A DNA stretch of 64,000 nucleotides. Origin: Phenylobacterium montanum. Lineage in GTDB: Bacteria > Pseudomonadota > Alphaproteobacteria > Caulobacterales > Caulobacteraceae. The DNA is taken from positions 3,938,501-4,002,500 of the forward strand of contig NZ_CP073078.1 of the NCBI RefSeq assembly GCF_018135625.1. Reading direction: 5' to 3'. Both the position numbers and the translations under genes were made by a program. Each line of letters starts with the position of its first letter. Within the stretch, counting starts at the first letter, position 1. Positions 7,805 through 17,889 of the stretch are shown here, in pieces. Below the pieces are notes generated by a model that worked only from the letters and a program-made list of their open reading frames with translations, ran no database searches and was not told where the DNA came from.

Positions 7805-9079
7805 TTACAGCCAGGTCGCCAGCGGCTCCCGCGCCAGCATGTCCGCATAGCTCGGGCGCGGCCGCACCACCGCCCAGGCCTCGCCCTTGACCAGCACCTC
7901 GGGGACCAGGAGGCGGCTGTTGTATTCGCTGGACATCGAAGCGCCGTAAGCCCCCGCCGAGAGGAAGGCCACCAGGTCGCCGGCCTTCAGCGGCGGCAGG
8001 ATCCGCTCGCGGGCGAAGGTGTCGCCGGTCTCGCAGATCGGTCCGACCACGTCATAGGCCAGCGGCGCGGCGCCCCCCGCTTCAGGCTTCACGGGCACGA
8101 TATCGTGATAGGCCTCGTACATGGCCGGGCGGATCAGGTCGTTCATGGCCGCATCCAGCACCAGGAACCGCTGTCCCTCGGGCCGCTCGTGCACGTGGAT
8201 CACGCGGGCGACCAGCACCCCGGCGTTGGCGGCGATCACCCGGCCGGGCTCGAAGGCCAGCTGGATGTCGAGTCCGCCCAGCGCCCGCTTGACCACCTCG
8301 GCCAGGGCCGCCGGTTCGGGCGGGGTCGGCGAATGGAAATAAGGCACGCCCAGCCCGCCGCCGAGGTCCAGCCGCTCGACCGAAAGGCCCTCGCCCCGTA
8401 GCCGCTCGACCAGGCCCCGCATCTTGCCGTAGGCGGCTTCCAGGGGCTCCAGGTCGGTGATCTGGCTGCCGATGTGGCAGGCCACCCCGACCGGCTTCAG
8501 GTGGGCGTGGTTGGAGGCGTTGGCGTAGAGCCGCTCTGCCTCGGAGATCGAGACGCCGAACTTGTTGTCCGACTTGCCGGTGGCGATCTTGGCGTGGCCG
8601 CCGGCTGCGACATCGGGATTGACGCGGAAGGCGATCTGCGGTCGCGCGCCCTTCTCCGCCGCGACCTTGGCCAAGAGGTTCAGCTCGGGCTCGGACTCGA
8701 CGTTGATCTCGGCCACACCGACATCGATGGCGAAGGCCAGCTCGGCCGCGGTCTTGCCGACCCCGGAAAAGACGATGCGTTCGGCGGAGATACCGGCCGC
8801 CAGGGCCCGGCGCACCTCGCCCTCCGAGACCGTATCGGCCCCCGCGCCCATCGCCCCCAGGGTCTTCAGGATCGAAAGGTTCGGGCAGGCCTTGACCGCA
8901 TAGGCCACCAGCGGCTCGCCGTGGCCGGTTCCGCGCATGGCGTCGCGGAACACGGTGTAGTGCCGCTCAAGCGTGGCGGTGGAATAGACATAGACCGGCG
9001 TGCCGACCGCCTCGGCGATCGCGGCCAGCGAAACGTCTTCGCAGGCGAGCTCGCCCCCCTTGAGCTCGAAATGATTCAT
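7805..9079 (-). CDS. lysA: Diaminopimelate decarboxylase
   Basis: 424 residues, normal for LysA. It decarboxylates meso-diaminopimelate to lysine with PLP. The Schiff-base lysine is in VAYAVKACPN, the phosphate-binding glycines are in LDLGGGLGVPY, and the dimer-interface active-site cysteine lies in GPICETGDTF. The start is the ATG at 9079, which overlaps the lptM stop by 4 bp. In the order argH-lptM-lysA the last gene of arginine synthesis and the last gene of lysine synthesis share a transcript with a lipoprotein gene. Confidence 0.93.
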   Translation of the reverse strand: MNHFELKGGELACEDVSLAAIAEAVGTPVYVYSTATLERHYTVFRDAMRGTGHGEPLVAYAVKACPNLSILKTLGAMGAGADTVSEGEVRRALAAGISAERIVFSGVGKTAAELAFAIDVGVAEINVESEPELNLLAKVAAEKGARPQIAFRVNPDVAAGGHAKIATGKSDNKFGVSISEAERLYANASNHAHLKPVGVACHIGSQITDLEPLEAAYGKMRGLVERLRGEGLSVERLDLGGGLGVPYFHSPTPPEPAALAEVVKRALGGLDIQLAFEPGRVIAANAGVLVARVIHVHERPEGQRFLVLDAAMNDLIRPAMYEAYHDIVPVKPEAGGAAPLAYDVVGPICETGDTFARERILPPLKAGDLVAFLSAGAYGASMSSEYNSRLLVPEVLVKGEAWAVVRPRPSYADMLAREPLATWL

Positions 9080-9405
9080 TGCGGCCCGGAGCCGGGGCTC
9101 GGGATGGCGCCCGGAGGGGCGGAGCCGAACGGGCTTGGGCCGGCGCCCGGGATCTGGGTCGAATAGGGCGCCTGGGTCAGGGGCGGATGGTTGGGGTCCG
9201 GAAGGTCTGGGGTGGTGGGCTGGGAATTGTCTTTTTTCGCCGCCTTGGCCTTGGCGTCGGCCTCGGCGCGTTTCTTGGCGTCGTAGTCGGCCTTGGCCTT
9301 GGCGCCGAACAGGGGCGCAGGCTGGTCCAGCTGGCCCGCCCGGCCGCAGCCGGCGAGGGCCAGGCTGGCGGTAAGAAGAGCCGCGAGGGCGAGGCGGGGG
9401 GTCAT
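9076..9405 (-). CDS. lptM: Small lipoprotein, LptM-like
   Basis: 109 residues. A signal peptide ends in the lipobox LALAGC, so Cys20 is the likely lipidated residue. Directly after it comes [14 protein letters not shown], matching the short CGxxGxLxxP pattern of LptM/YifL, the lipoprotein that assists LptD maturation. The rest is a Lys/Ala-rich segment and a Pro-rich tail. The LptM pattern upstream of a diaminopimelate-pathway gene is a recurrent arrangement. It overlaps argH and lysA by 4 bp each. Confidence 0.75.
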   Translation of the reverse strand: MTPRLALAALLTASLALAGCGRAGQLDQPAPLFGAKAKADYDAKKRAEADAKAKAAKKDNSQPTTPDLPDPNHPPLTQAPYSTQIPGAGPSPFGSAPPGAIPSPGSGPQ

Positions 9406-10835
9406 GAAAGCAAATCCTTCCAACGCTTGATCTGGGCGCGCACCTGCTCGGGCGCGGTTCCGCCATAGCTCATCCGGCTGGCGGCCGAGGCGGCGGGCGT
9501 CAGCACCTCGAATATGTCTGCTGTAACACGCGGCTCAAGGGCCTGCAGCTCCGCCAGGGGCAATTGGCTGAGATCGACACCCAGGGCCTCGGCCCGCTTC
9601 ACCGCCGCGCCGGTGACGTGGTGCGCGTCGCGGAAGGGCATGTTCAGCCGCCGCACCAGCCAGTCGGCGAGGTCGGTGGCGGTGGAGAAGCCCGACCCGG
9701 CCGCCGCCGCCATGCGCTCGCGGTTGGGGGTCAGGTCGGCTGCCATGCCGGTCATGGCGGTCAGGCCCAGCTCCAGGGCGTCGAAGGCCTCGAAGGTCGG
9801 GACCTTGTCCTCCTGCATGTCCTTGGAATAGGTCATCGGCAGGCCCTTCATCACCACGCTGAGCGCGGTCAGGGCGCCCAGGATGCGGCCGACTTTGGCC
9901 CGCACCAGCTCGGCGGCGTCGGGATTGCGCTTCTGCGGCATGATCGAGGAGCCAGTGGAGAAGGCGTCCGACAGGCGCACGAAGCCGAACTGCGGCGTGG
10001 TCCAGATCACGATCTCTTCCGCCAGCCGCGACAGATGGGTCGCGCAGATGGCGGCCGCCGACAGGGCCTCCAGCGCGAAGTCGCGGGCGGCGACGCTGTC
10101 CATGGAATTGGCGGTCGGGCGATCGAAGCCGAGGGCGCTGGCGGTGCGATGGCGGTCGATAGGGAAGGGCGAGCCGGCCAAGGCCGCGGCCCCCAGCGGG
10201 CATTCGTTCATCCGATCGCGCGCATCGGCAAAACGCGAGGCGTCGCGGCCGAACATCTCCACATAGGCCATCAGATGGTGGCCGAAGGTCACTGGCTGGG
10301 CCGGCTGCAGATGGGTGAAACCCGGCATCAGCGTATCGGCATGAGCTTCCGCCTGGGCCAGCAGGGCGCGCTGCAGCGCCTGGAGCTGGCCGGCGCTGCG
10401 CTCGCAGGCCTCGCGCACCCACATGCGGAAATCCAGCGCCACCTGGTCGTTGCGCGAGCGGGCGGTGTGCAGCCGCCCCGCCGCCGGGCCGATCAGCTCC
10501 CGCAGCCGCGCCTCGACGTTCATGTGGATGTCTTCGAATTCCTCGCGGAAAGGAAAGACCCCGTCGGCCATTTCGCGCTCGATGGCCGCCAGCCCGCCCT
10601 GGATGGCGGCGGCGTCCGCAGGCGAAATCACCCCCACCGCCTCCAGCATGGCCGCATGGGCCTTGGACCCGGCGAGGTCCTGGGCCGCCAGGCGTTTGTC
10701 GAACCCGATCGAAACATTGATGGCCTGCATCAGCTCAGCCGGCTTGACGGAGAAGCGTCCGCCCCACATGGACTGGCCCTCAGGCGCAGGGCCGCGCGCC
10801 GGATCAGCGGTCGCGTCGGTGGGAGGCTTGGTCAT
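9402..10835 (-). CDS. argH: Argininosuccinate lyase
   Basis: 477 residues. Splits argininosuccinate to arginine and fumarate. The fumarase-superfamily signature is [15 protein letters not shown], with the catalytic segments [12 protein letters not shown] and [11 protein letters not shown]. The core begins at [14 protein letters not shown]; the ATG at 10835 adds an extension of about 22 residues rich in Pro and Ala. That ATG shares its CATG palindrome with the divergent tlpA ATG, so either both genes start there or argH really starts nearer MWGGRF. The 3' end overlaps lptM by 4 bp. Confidence 0.92.
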   Translation of the reverse strand: MTKPPTDATADPARGPAPEGQSMWGGRFSVKPAELMQAINVSIGFDKRLAAQDLAGSKAHAAMLEAVGVISPADAAAIQGGLAAIEREMADGVFPFREEFEDIHMNVEARLRELIGPAAGRLHTARSRNDQVALDFRMWVREACERSAGQLQALQRALLAQAEAHADTLMPGFTHLQPAQPVTFGHHLMAYVEMFGRDASRFADARDRMNECPLGAAALAGSPFPIDRHRTASALGFDRPTANSMDSVAARDFALEALSAAAICATHLSRLAEEIVIWTTPQFGFVRLSDAFSTGSSIMPQKRNPDAAELVRAKVGRILGALTALSVVMKGLPMTYSKDMQEDKVPTFEAFDALELGLTAMTGMAADLTPNRERMAAAAGSGFSTATDLADWLVRRLNMPFRDAHHVTGAAVKRAEALGVDLSQLPLAELQALEPRVTADIFEVLTPAASAASRMSYGGTAPEQVRAQIKRWKDLLS

Positions 10836-11466
10836 GAGCGAAGTCCAGACAAAGGCGGCGGGAGCCAAGCCCAGGCGCGACTGGATCACCTACGCGCTCT
10901 GGGGCCTGTCCCTGGTGGGGGTTGCGGCGGTTCTATACGTGATCGTCGGCGCCCTGGGCAAACCCAAGACCGAGGCCGCCACCGACCTGAAGAGCCTGGC
11001 CCATGGCGAGATGGCCAAGCTGGTGGTGGCGAGCGACGGCAAGCCGGCCCCAGACGCGGCCTTCGTCGACGGCCAGGGCCGCGCCGTGCATGTGTCCGAC
11101 TTCAAGGCGCCGGTGGTGATCGTCAACCTGTGGGCCACCTGGTGCGCCCCCTGCCGCCAGGAAATGCCGGCCCTGGCCAAGCTGCAGGCCGCCTATCCGG
11201 GCAAGGTGATCATCGTGCCGGTGGCCGAGGACAAGGCCGAGGACAAGGCCAAGGCGCAGGACTTCATCGGCCAGTACGCCCCCTTGCCCTTCTACCAGGA
11301 CCCCAAGCTCGGCATGAGCTTCGCCCTGAACCCGCCGGCCGAGGGCCTGCCGACCACGGTGATCTACGACAAGACCGGCCGTGAGCGCGCGCGCCTCTCC
11401 GGCGGTGCCGACTGGAACAGCCCCGATGCCCGCGCCATCGTCGAAGCCCTGCTGAAGGGCGGCTGA
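10834..11466 (+). CDS. TlpA-type membrane-anchored thioredoxin-fold protein
   Basis: 210 residues. An N-terminal membrane anchor (about residues 17-40) is followed by a periplasmic thioredoxin-like domain of the AhpC/TSA-Redoxin/TlpA class with active site [15 protein letters not shown] and cis-proline region [12 protein letters not shown]. It probably reduces periplasmic disulfides, for example during cytochrome c maturation. It is divergent from argH with no intergenic space: the two ATGs overlap within CATG at 10833-10836. About 240 bp separate its stop from the cold-shock gene. Confidence 0.88.
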   Translation: MSEVQTKAAGAKPRRDWITYALWGLSLVGVAAVLYVIVGALGKPKTEAATDLKSLAHGEMAKLVVASDGKPAPDAAFVDGQGRAVHVSDFKAPVVIVNLWATWCAPCRQEMPALAKLQAAYPGKVIIVPVAEDKAEDKAKAQDFIGQYAPLPFYQDPKLGMSFALNPPAEGLPTTVIYDKTGRERARLSGGADWNSPDARAIVEALLKGG

Positions 11467-11703
11467 TCGGGCGCCGCTGTCGGCTCTGAACAAGCGGAAG
11501 TGAACGGAACCGACCCCCGCCTAGGGCCTGAATTGAGTTGACCTCGCCTGACACGGGAGGCACTTAAGGCTGGCAATCCGATCTCAAGGCTGCTGCCGGA
11601 CGACCTCGTCTACCGAACTAGCCGACCCCAGATTTGCGATTGTCTCAGGGCCGACGCCTCCGCCGAAGCCCGCAACTGGAACGGTTGTTCGAGGAAAACG
11701 AGT

Positions 11704-11907
11704 ATGGCTACTGGCACTGTCAAGTGGTTCAACACCACCAAAGGCTATGGCTTCATCCAGCCTGAAGGCGGCGGCAAAGACGTGTTTGTCCACATCTCCG
11801 CCGTTGAGCGCGCCGGCCTGCGCACCCTGAACGAAGGCCAGCACGTCAGCTTCGAGCTGAAGGACGAGCGCGGCAAGACTGCGGCGGTGGACCTCAAGGC
11901 GCTCTGA
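11704..11907 (+). CDS. Cold-shock domain protein
   Basis: 67 residues, the size of CspA proteins. RNP-1 is KGYGFIQPE and RNP-2 is DVFVHISAV, so it is an OB-fold single-strand RNA/DNA-binding chaperone. A GAGG ribosome site (within cgaggaaaac) precedes the ATG. The upstream 237 bp carry no other gene and may hold a structured 5' leader of the kind that regulates cold-shock genes (inference). A strong hairpin with a T-rich tail follows at 11948-11990. Confidence 0.95.
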   Translation: MATGTVKWFNTTKGYGFIQPEGGGKDVFVHISAVERAGLRTLNEGQHVSFELKDERGKTAAVDLKAL

Positions 11908-11947
11908 AGGGCGCTTTCGAGACCCACACGGCATTCCGACTTTTGGG

Positions 11948-11990
11948 CGGGCGCCGGCTTCTGACGAGGCCGACGCCCGTTTGTGTTTTT
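11948..11990 (+). terminator. Intrinsic terminator of the cold-shock gene
   Basis: CGGGCG at 11948-11953 pairs with CGCCCG at 11974-11979, and an inner CGGC/GCCG stem is separated by one C-A mismatch. The stem is followed by tttgtgttttt. It starts 40 bp after the stop codon. Because a GTG at 11983 lies in its T tract, the next gene probably starts at the later GTG (12007). Confidence 0.75.
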
Positions 11991-12006
11991 GCGGCGGGGC
12001 GCGGGC

Positions 12007-12741
12007 GTGAAAGAGGATCAGGCGGCCGAGCTGGAGGCGGTGTCGGCCAGGGGCTGGCCGCCCTTGGTCTGCGAACAGCTCGGCGACTGGCGGCTGCACG
12101 CCTCGCGCGGCTATTCCGGCCGCGGCAACGCCTGCTGGCCGATCGGCGCGCCGGACCGGCCGCTCGACGATGCCATAGAGGCGGTTGAGGCCTGGTATCG
12201 CGCGCGCAGCCTGCCGCCCCTGTTCCGCCCTGCCGACCTGCCGGCGACGGAGGCGCTGCGAGAGCGCCTGGCCGCCCGCGCCTATGGCCCACGCACAGAG
12301 ACCCTGGTTATGACCGGTGGCTTGGTCGCCGACGAGGCGGGAGGCGTGATCCTGGCCGATGCGCCCGACTCCGCCTTCGCCGAAGTGTTCCTGAGCACCG
12401 CCGCCGACCCCGAGGACGCCGCCGAGCGCGTCGAGGCTGTGCGCAGGCTGGCCGCGCCCCGCGCCTTCGCCCGGCTGGAGATCGAGGGCGAGGCTGTGGC
12501 GATCGGCGCGGCCGCGGTCGACAGCGGCTGGGCCGGAATCTTCGGCATGCGCACCCTGGCCCAGCACCGGCGAAAGGGACTGGCCCGGCGGATCATCGCC
12601 GGCCTCTCCGCCTTCGCCGCCGAGGCCGGAGCACGGCGCATCTATCTACAGGTCGAGGCTTCGAACACCCCGGCGATCGCCCTCTACGAGGGCCTCGGCT
12701 TTGCGACCGGATATCGCTACCGCTATTGGACACGCGGTTAA
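12007..12741 (+). CDS. GNAT-family N-acetyltransferase
   Basis: 244 residues from GTG 12007 (an earlier in-frame GTG at 11983 lies inside the cold-shock terminator). The C-terminal half holds the acetyl-CoA-binding pattern GMRTLAQHRRKGLARRII and the later QVEASNTPAIALYEGLGF typical of motif B. The N-terminal half (GDWRLHASRGYSGRGN) is a diverged partner domain as in two-domain GNAT proteins. The substrate is unknown. Stands alone on the plus strand. Confidence 0.82.
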   Translation: MKEDQAAELEAVSARGWPPLVCEQLGDWRLHASRGYSGRGNACWPIGAPDRPLDDAIEAVEAWYRARSLPPLFRPADLPATEALRERLAARAYGPRTETLVMTGGLVADEAGGVILADAPDSAFAEVFLSTAADPEDAAERVEAVRRLAAPRAFARLEIEGEAVAIGAAAVDSGWAGIFGMRTLAQHRRKGLARRIIAGLSAFAAEAGARRIYLQVEASNTPAIALYEGLGFATGYRYRYWTRG

Positions 12742-12824
12742 TACTTCCCTTTTTGCCTGGAAGGCCTTAGTCGTGAAGCAATGAGATCCGGAGCAACCGG
12801 ATCGAACCTCATGGGGGCCGGCGG

Positions 12825-14230
12825 GTGAGTTCCAAGCCGCTTCGATTCTGGGACCTGGTGCTCTACGCGGTGCCCATGACCCTGTCCCTGCGCTGGCTGT
12901 CCGTGGCCGCCGCAGCCGGGCCCGCCTCCTTGCCCATGTGGATCGCCGCGGTGCTCAGCTTCATGGCTCCGTTGGTGATCGCCACCGCCGAAATGGCCGG
13001 CCGGTTCGAGGGCGAGGGCGGCATCTACACCTGGACGCGCGAGGCCTTCGGCCCCTTCGCCGGCTTCGTCTGCGGCTGGCTCTACTGGACCTGCAACATC
13101 CCGTTCTTCTCAGGCCTCCTGGTCTTCATCGTCAATGTGCTGGCCATCGCAGCCGGGCCGAAGGCGGTGGCGATGATGCAGAACCCGGCCCTGTTCCTGG
13201 CCTGCTCGCTTCTGCTCTCCATCGCCGTCGCCGCCATGCACCTGATGGGGCTGGAGATGGGCAAGTGGATCTCCAATTTCGGCGCCGCGGCCGCGGTCGG
13301 GGTCCTGCTGATCCTGATCGCCGCCGGCGCGATCCTGGCCCTGAAGCCCGCCGGCCCGGCCACCGACTTCGTCCACGCCTCCTACGCCCCGCCCCTGACA
13401 GCCGACGGCGCTATCCTGTGGGGCACCATGGTATTCGCCTTCGGCGGGCCAGAGGCCCTGGCCTTCCTGCGCAACGATGTCGAAGGCGGCATCCGCCAGA
13501 TCCTGCGGGCCCTGGCCATGATCGGCGGGCTTCTGACCGTCAGCTACATCGCCGGCACCAGCGCCATCCTCTCGATCCTCACCCCCGCCCAGGCGACGCG
13601 CCTTTCGGGGGTGCCGGAAGCGGTCAGCCAGGCCCTGGGGCGCCTGGGCCTGGGCCGTCTGGCCCCGTTCTGCCTGGTGCTGATCGCCGTCGCGCTCCTG
13701 GGCGGCTACAGTTCCTGGTTCGGGGTCGCCGCGCGTCTGCCCTTCGCCGCCGGGGTGGACAATTTCCTGCCCGCCGCCTTCGGCCGGCGCCACCCCAAGA
13801 CCGGCGCGCCGATCGCCGCCATCTTGACCCAGAGCATCGCCGTGATCGTGCTGGTGGTGTTCAGCGAGATCAGTCAGGCCGGCGCCAGCCTCAAGCTCGC
13901 CTACGATTTCCTCGTGGACATGACGGTGATCTCCTACACCCTGCCGTTCGTCTTCCTGTTCGCCGTCTATCTGAAGGTCCAGTCCCGGCCGGCGCCGGCA
14001 GGGGCCTGGACAGCGCCAGGCGGCGTGGCGGGCGGGCGCGCGATCGGCTGGACCGGCCTCGTGGTCGCCGTCAGCGCCATCCTCTGCACCCTCGTCCCGC
14101 CGGCCGACGCCGCCGACAAGGCGGCCGTTGTCTGGCGCCTCTTGATCGCCTCGGGCGTGCTGATCCTTGGCGGGGTCCTGATCTACGTCTGGGGCGCCCG
14201 GCGCGCCCTCGCCCTGCAAGGAGCCGAAGG

Positions 14231-14234
<4 letters not shown>
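12825..14234 (+). CDS. APC-superfamily amino acid/amine permease
   Basis: 469 residues, about 12 membrane segments. The N-terminus has the APC helix-1 pattern (VLYAVPMTLSLRWL) and helix 2 with FEGEGGIYTWTREAFGPFAG, resembling the glutamate/GABA-type and AdiC-like transporters. It imports or exchanges an amino acid or amine; the substrate is not evident. The start is the GTG at 12825. Its stop overlaps the Rieske oxygenase start by 4 bp, so the transported compound is probably a substrate or precursor for that enzyme (inference). Confidence 0.87.
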
Positions 14235-15265
<1,031 letters not shown>

Positions 15266-15331
15266 CCCTTGCCCCGGGCGGCGCCACGGCCCTAAGTAAC
15301 CTTCGATAACAAACAGGATCGGAGGACGACC

Positions 15332-16810
15332 ATGGCCGAGGCGCTCATGTCCCTGGGCGAGGCGCTGCGCCGGCTGGCGGCCAGCCAGGGCGAGGCCCCG
15401 GCGGTCACCTGCGAGGGGCGCACCCTCACCTATGCCGAGTTCAACGCCCGCACCAACCGCATCGCCCGGGCCATGGCGGCCAAGGGGGTCAAGCTGGGCG
15501 ACCTGGTCACCATCGGCCTGCCCAACTCGATCGGGTTCGTGGAGGCCTGTTTCGCCGCCTGGAAGCTGGGCGCCACCCCCCAGCCGATTTCGTTCCGCCT
15601 GCCCAAGGCCGAGGTCGAGGCCATCTGCGACCTGGCCGACCCGCCGCTGGTGGTGGCGCTGGACAGCCTGGAGACCGACCGCCCGCGGTTCGACATCGAC
15701 GCCCTCCTGGCCCTGTCCGACGACGACAGCGAACTGCCCGACGCTGTCGCCCCGATCCTGAAGGCGCCCACCTCCGGCGGCTCCACCGGGCGGCCCAAGC
15801 TGATCCTGTCCGGTTCGCCGGGCGTCACCGCCAACACCCCGACCCTGGACGGCCAGCGCCCCTGGCGGCTGGAGCCCGACGACGCGGCGGTGATTCCGGC
15901 GCCGCTCTATCACAACGGCCCGTTCGGCTGCGCCCTGGCCATACTGACCCTGGGCGCGCACCTGGTGCTGATCCCGCGTTTCGACGCCGAGGGAACCCTG
16001 GCGGCGATCGACCAGCACCGGGGCAGCTGGATCTATCTGGTGCCGACCATGATGAGCCGGATCTGGAAGCTGCCGGACGAGGTCAAGGCCGGCTACGACA
16101 TCTCCTCGTTGCGCGTCCTCTGGCATCTGGCCGCGCCTTGTCCGCCGGCGCTGAAGGAGGCCTGGATCGACTGGGTGGGGCCGGAGACGGTGCTGGAGCT
16201 CTATGCCGGCACCGAGGCCCAGGCCATCACCACCATCACCGGGACCGAGTGGCTGTCCCACCGAGGCTCGGTCGGCCAGGTCAAGGCGGGGGAAATGACA
16301 GCCATGAGCGAGGCGGGTGAGCCCCTGCCGCCCGGCCAGGTCGGCGAGATCTACATGCGCCGGCCCGAGGGCGCACCGGCCACCTACCAGTATCGCGGCG
16401 CCACGGCCCGCACCCTGCCTGGCGGCTGGGAGAGCCTGGGCGACATCGGCTGGTTCGACGAGGACGGCTATCTCTACCTGGCCGACCGCCGCACCGACAT
16501 GATCCTGGTCGGCGGCTCCAACGTCTATCCGGCCGAGATCGAGGCGGCGCTGGACGAGCATCCGCTGGTCGCCTCCAGCGCGGTGATCGGCCTGCCGCAC
16601 GAAGACCTGGGCTCGACCGTCCACGCCATCGTCCAGCCGCGCGAGGGCCTGGACGAGGCCCAGCTGCGCGCGCACCTTGCCGAGCGCCTGGTCACCTACA
16701 AACAGCCCCGCAGCTATGAGTTCGTGGAGGAGAACATCCGCGACGACGCCGGCAAGGTCCGCCGCACCGCCCTGCGCGACGAGCGGGTGGCGAGGATGAA
16801 GGGGGCCTAG
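15332..16810 (+). CDS. AMP-forming acyl-CoA synthetase (ANL superfamily)
   Basis: 492 residues. The P-loop-like A3 motif is APTSGGSTGRPKL, followed by the adenylation motifs LYAGTEAQ and LGDIGWFDEDGYLYLADR and the hinge RRTDMILVGGSNVYPAEIE. The C-terminal thioesterification lysine is in DDAGKVRRTA. It activates a carboxylic acid to its CoA ester; the overall pattern recalls bile-acid or aromatic acid CoA ligases, but the substrate is open. It follows the Rieske gene on the same strand and its stop overlaps the stop of the convergent MarR gene. Confidence 0.87.
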   Translation: MAEALMSLGEALRRLAASQGEAPAVTCEGRTLTYAEFNARTNRIARAMAAKGVKLGDLVTIGLPNSIGFVEACFAAWKLGATPQPISFRLPKAEVEAICDLADPPLVVALDSLETDRPRFDIDALLALSDDDSELPDAVAPILKAPTSGGSTGRPKLILSGSPGVTANTPTLDGQRPWRLEPDDAAVIPAPLYHNGPFGCALAILTLGAHLVLIPRFDAEGTLAAIDQHRGSWIYLVPTMMSRIWKLPDEVKAGYDISSLRVLWHLAAPCPPALKEAWIDWVGPETVLELYAGTEAQAITTITGTEWLSHRGSVGQVKAGEMTAMSEAGEPLPPGQVGEIYMRRPEGAPATYQYRGATARTLPGGWESLGDIGWFDEDGYLYLADRRTDMILVGGSNVYPAEIEAALDEHPLVASSAVIGLPHEDLGSTVHAIVQPREGLDEAQLRAHLAERLVTYKQPRSYEFVEENIRDDAGKVRRTALRDERVARMKGA

Positions 16811-17289
16811 CCCCCGCCCCGCCGCCGCGCCACCGCCTGGCCGAGCGGGGTGTGACCCAATAGCTTGCGCATGCCCGCGACCATGGCCTCGACCTGCTTC
16901 GGCGTCAGGCTGGCGGCGATCTTGCCGGTCAGTTCGTCGTCCAGCCCCTTGAGCTGGCGAACCAGGGCGCGGCCTTCCTGGCTGAGGGACAGGCAGGCGA
17001 TGCGCGCGTCCTCGGCCGCCGCTTCGCGCGCCACCAGGCCCCGGGCGACCAGGCCCGCCACCAGCCGGCTGGGACTGCCGCTCTCGCAGACCAGCATGCC
17101 GCCCAGGGTCGACAGCGACACCGGCCCGGATTCGCTCAACACCTGCAACACCTCGGCCTGGGACGGCGTCAGCCCCAGATGCTTCAGCCCCGCGGCGAGC
17201 ATCCGCCCGCCTGTCCGCTCGGCCGCCAGGATCAGGTAGCGCAGCTCCTGCGTGGGCGTCATCGTTCCTCCCGGACTCTCTCGGTCCAT
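16807..17289 (-). CDS. MarR-family transcriptional regulator
   Basis: 160 residues from ATG 17289, or about 151 from an in-frame ATG at 17262 (MTPTQELRYLI). The winged helix-turn-helix is LTPSQAEVLQVLSESGPVSL followed by GSPSRLVAGLVARGLVAREA. MarR proteins are dimeric repressors released by small aromatic ligands. Its position, tail to tail with the acyl-CoA ligase, makes it the likely regulator of the permease-oxygenase-ligase cluster (inference). Confidence 0.85.
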   Translation of the reverse strand: MDRESPGGTMTPTQELRYLILAAERTGGRMLAAGLKHLGLTPSQAEVLQVLSESGPVSLSTLGGMLVCESGSPSRLVAGLVARGLVAREAAAEDARIACLSLSQEGRALVRQLKGLDDELTGKIAASLTPKQVEAMVAGMRKLLGHTPLGQAVARRRGGG

Positions 17290-17449
17290 TTCGAATAGGA
17301 ACGGTGATCGAAGTTCCCCGCCAGATCAAACTCTCTCTGGCGGCATACCCCTTGCGTGGCGGCCCGTTACAAAGGCCGATTTGAAACAAGCTCTGGTTTC
17401 GCGCGGCCGAGTTGGTTAACAAAGTCTGAAGTTCATAGGGGAAGCCCGA

Positions 17450-17749
17450 GTGCTCACTGTCCTGGCCCTGATCGCCGCCACCGCCGCCGCGCCGCAATCC
17501 TCCATGACCCAGATGGCCGCCGCCGCGCCCGCGCCGGTCGCCGCCCCTGCTGAAGACGTCACCGTGGTCTATCTCGGTTGCCAGATCCGCCAGACCGCCC
17601 TGGCCGAATGCCAGGTGGTCAACAACGACCCGGTCGAGCCGGGCGCCGCCGCCGAGGCCCTGAAGCTGGCCGCCGGCATGAGCGTGCCCCAGGGCCTGGG
17701 TGAGCGCCTGGGCGGCCACATCGTGGTCAAGCTGAACGTCAAGCAGTAG
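17450..17749 (+). CDS. Small exported hypothetical protein
   Basis: 99 residues from GTG 17450, preceded by a purine-rich aggggaag. A hydrophobic N-terminus with Ala repeats (LTVLALIAATAAA) looks like a signal peptide, and the mature part contains VVYLGCQIRQTALAECQVV with two cysteines that may pair. No family recognised with confidence, although the C-terminal VVKLNVKQ resembles a TonB-like beta strand. Alone on the plus strand between marR and an intergenic repeat. Confidence 0.6.
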   Translation: MLTVLALIAATAAAPQSSMTQMAAAAPAPVAAPAEDVTVVYLGCQIRQTALAECQVVNNDPVEPGAAAEALKLAAGMSVPQGLGERLGGHIVVKLNVKQ

Positions 17750-17769
17750 GGCTCGCCGCCCTAAAAGTC

Positions 17770-17877
17770 TTCCTCATGCTGAGGTGCTCGGCGCGTAGCG
17801 GCGAGCCTCGAAGCACGCAGCGGTGGCGCCAAAGCCGTCCTTCGAGGCCCGCTTCGCGGGCGCCTCAGGATGAGGAA
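17770..17877. repeat. Dispersed intergenic palindromic repeat element
   Basis: The outer arms TTCCTCATGCTGAGG (17770-17784) and CCTCAGGATGAGGAA (17863-17877) are near-perfect inverted repeats. Inside is GCCCGCTTCGCGGGC (17847-17861), a perfect hairpin, and smaller inverted segments. This arrangement is typical of short mosaic palindromic elements scattered in alphaproteobacterial genomes. It lies just downstream of the small exported gene and ends 13 bp before the convergent Gfo/Idh stop, so it could act as a terminator or transcript stabiliser for both. Confidence 0.75.
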
Positions 17878-17889
17878 AATTGTAGAGCT

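Noticed and set aside
11983-12006. The earlier GTG (11983) as start of the GNAT gene
   Set aside because: It lies in the T tract of the cold-shock terminator; the later GTG (12007) keeps the whole conserved N-terminal half.
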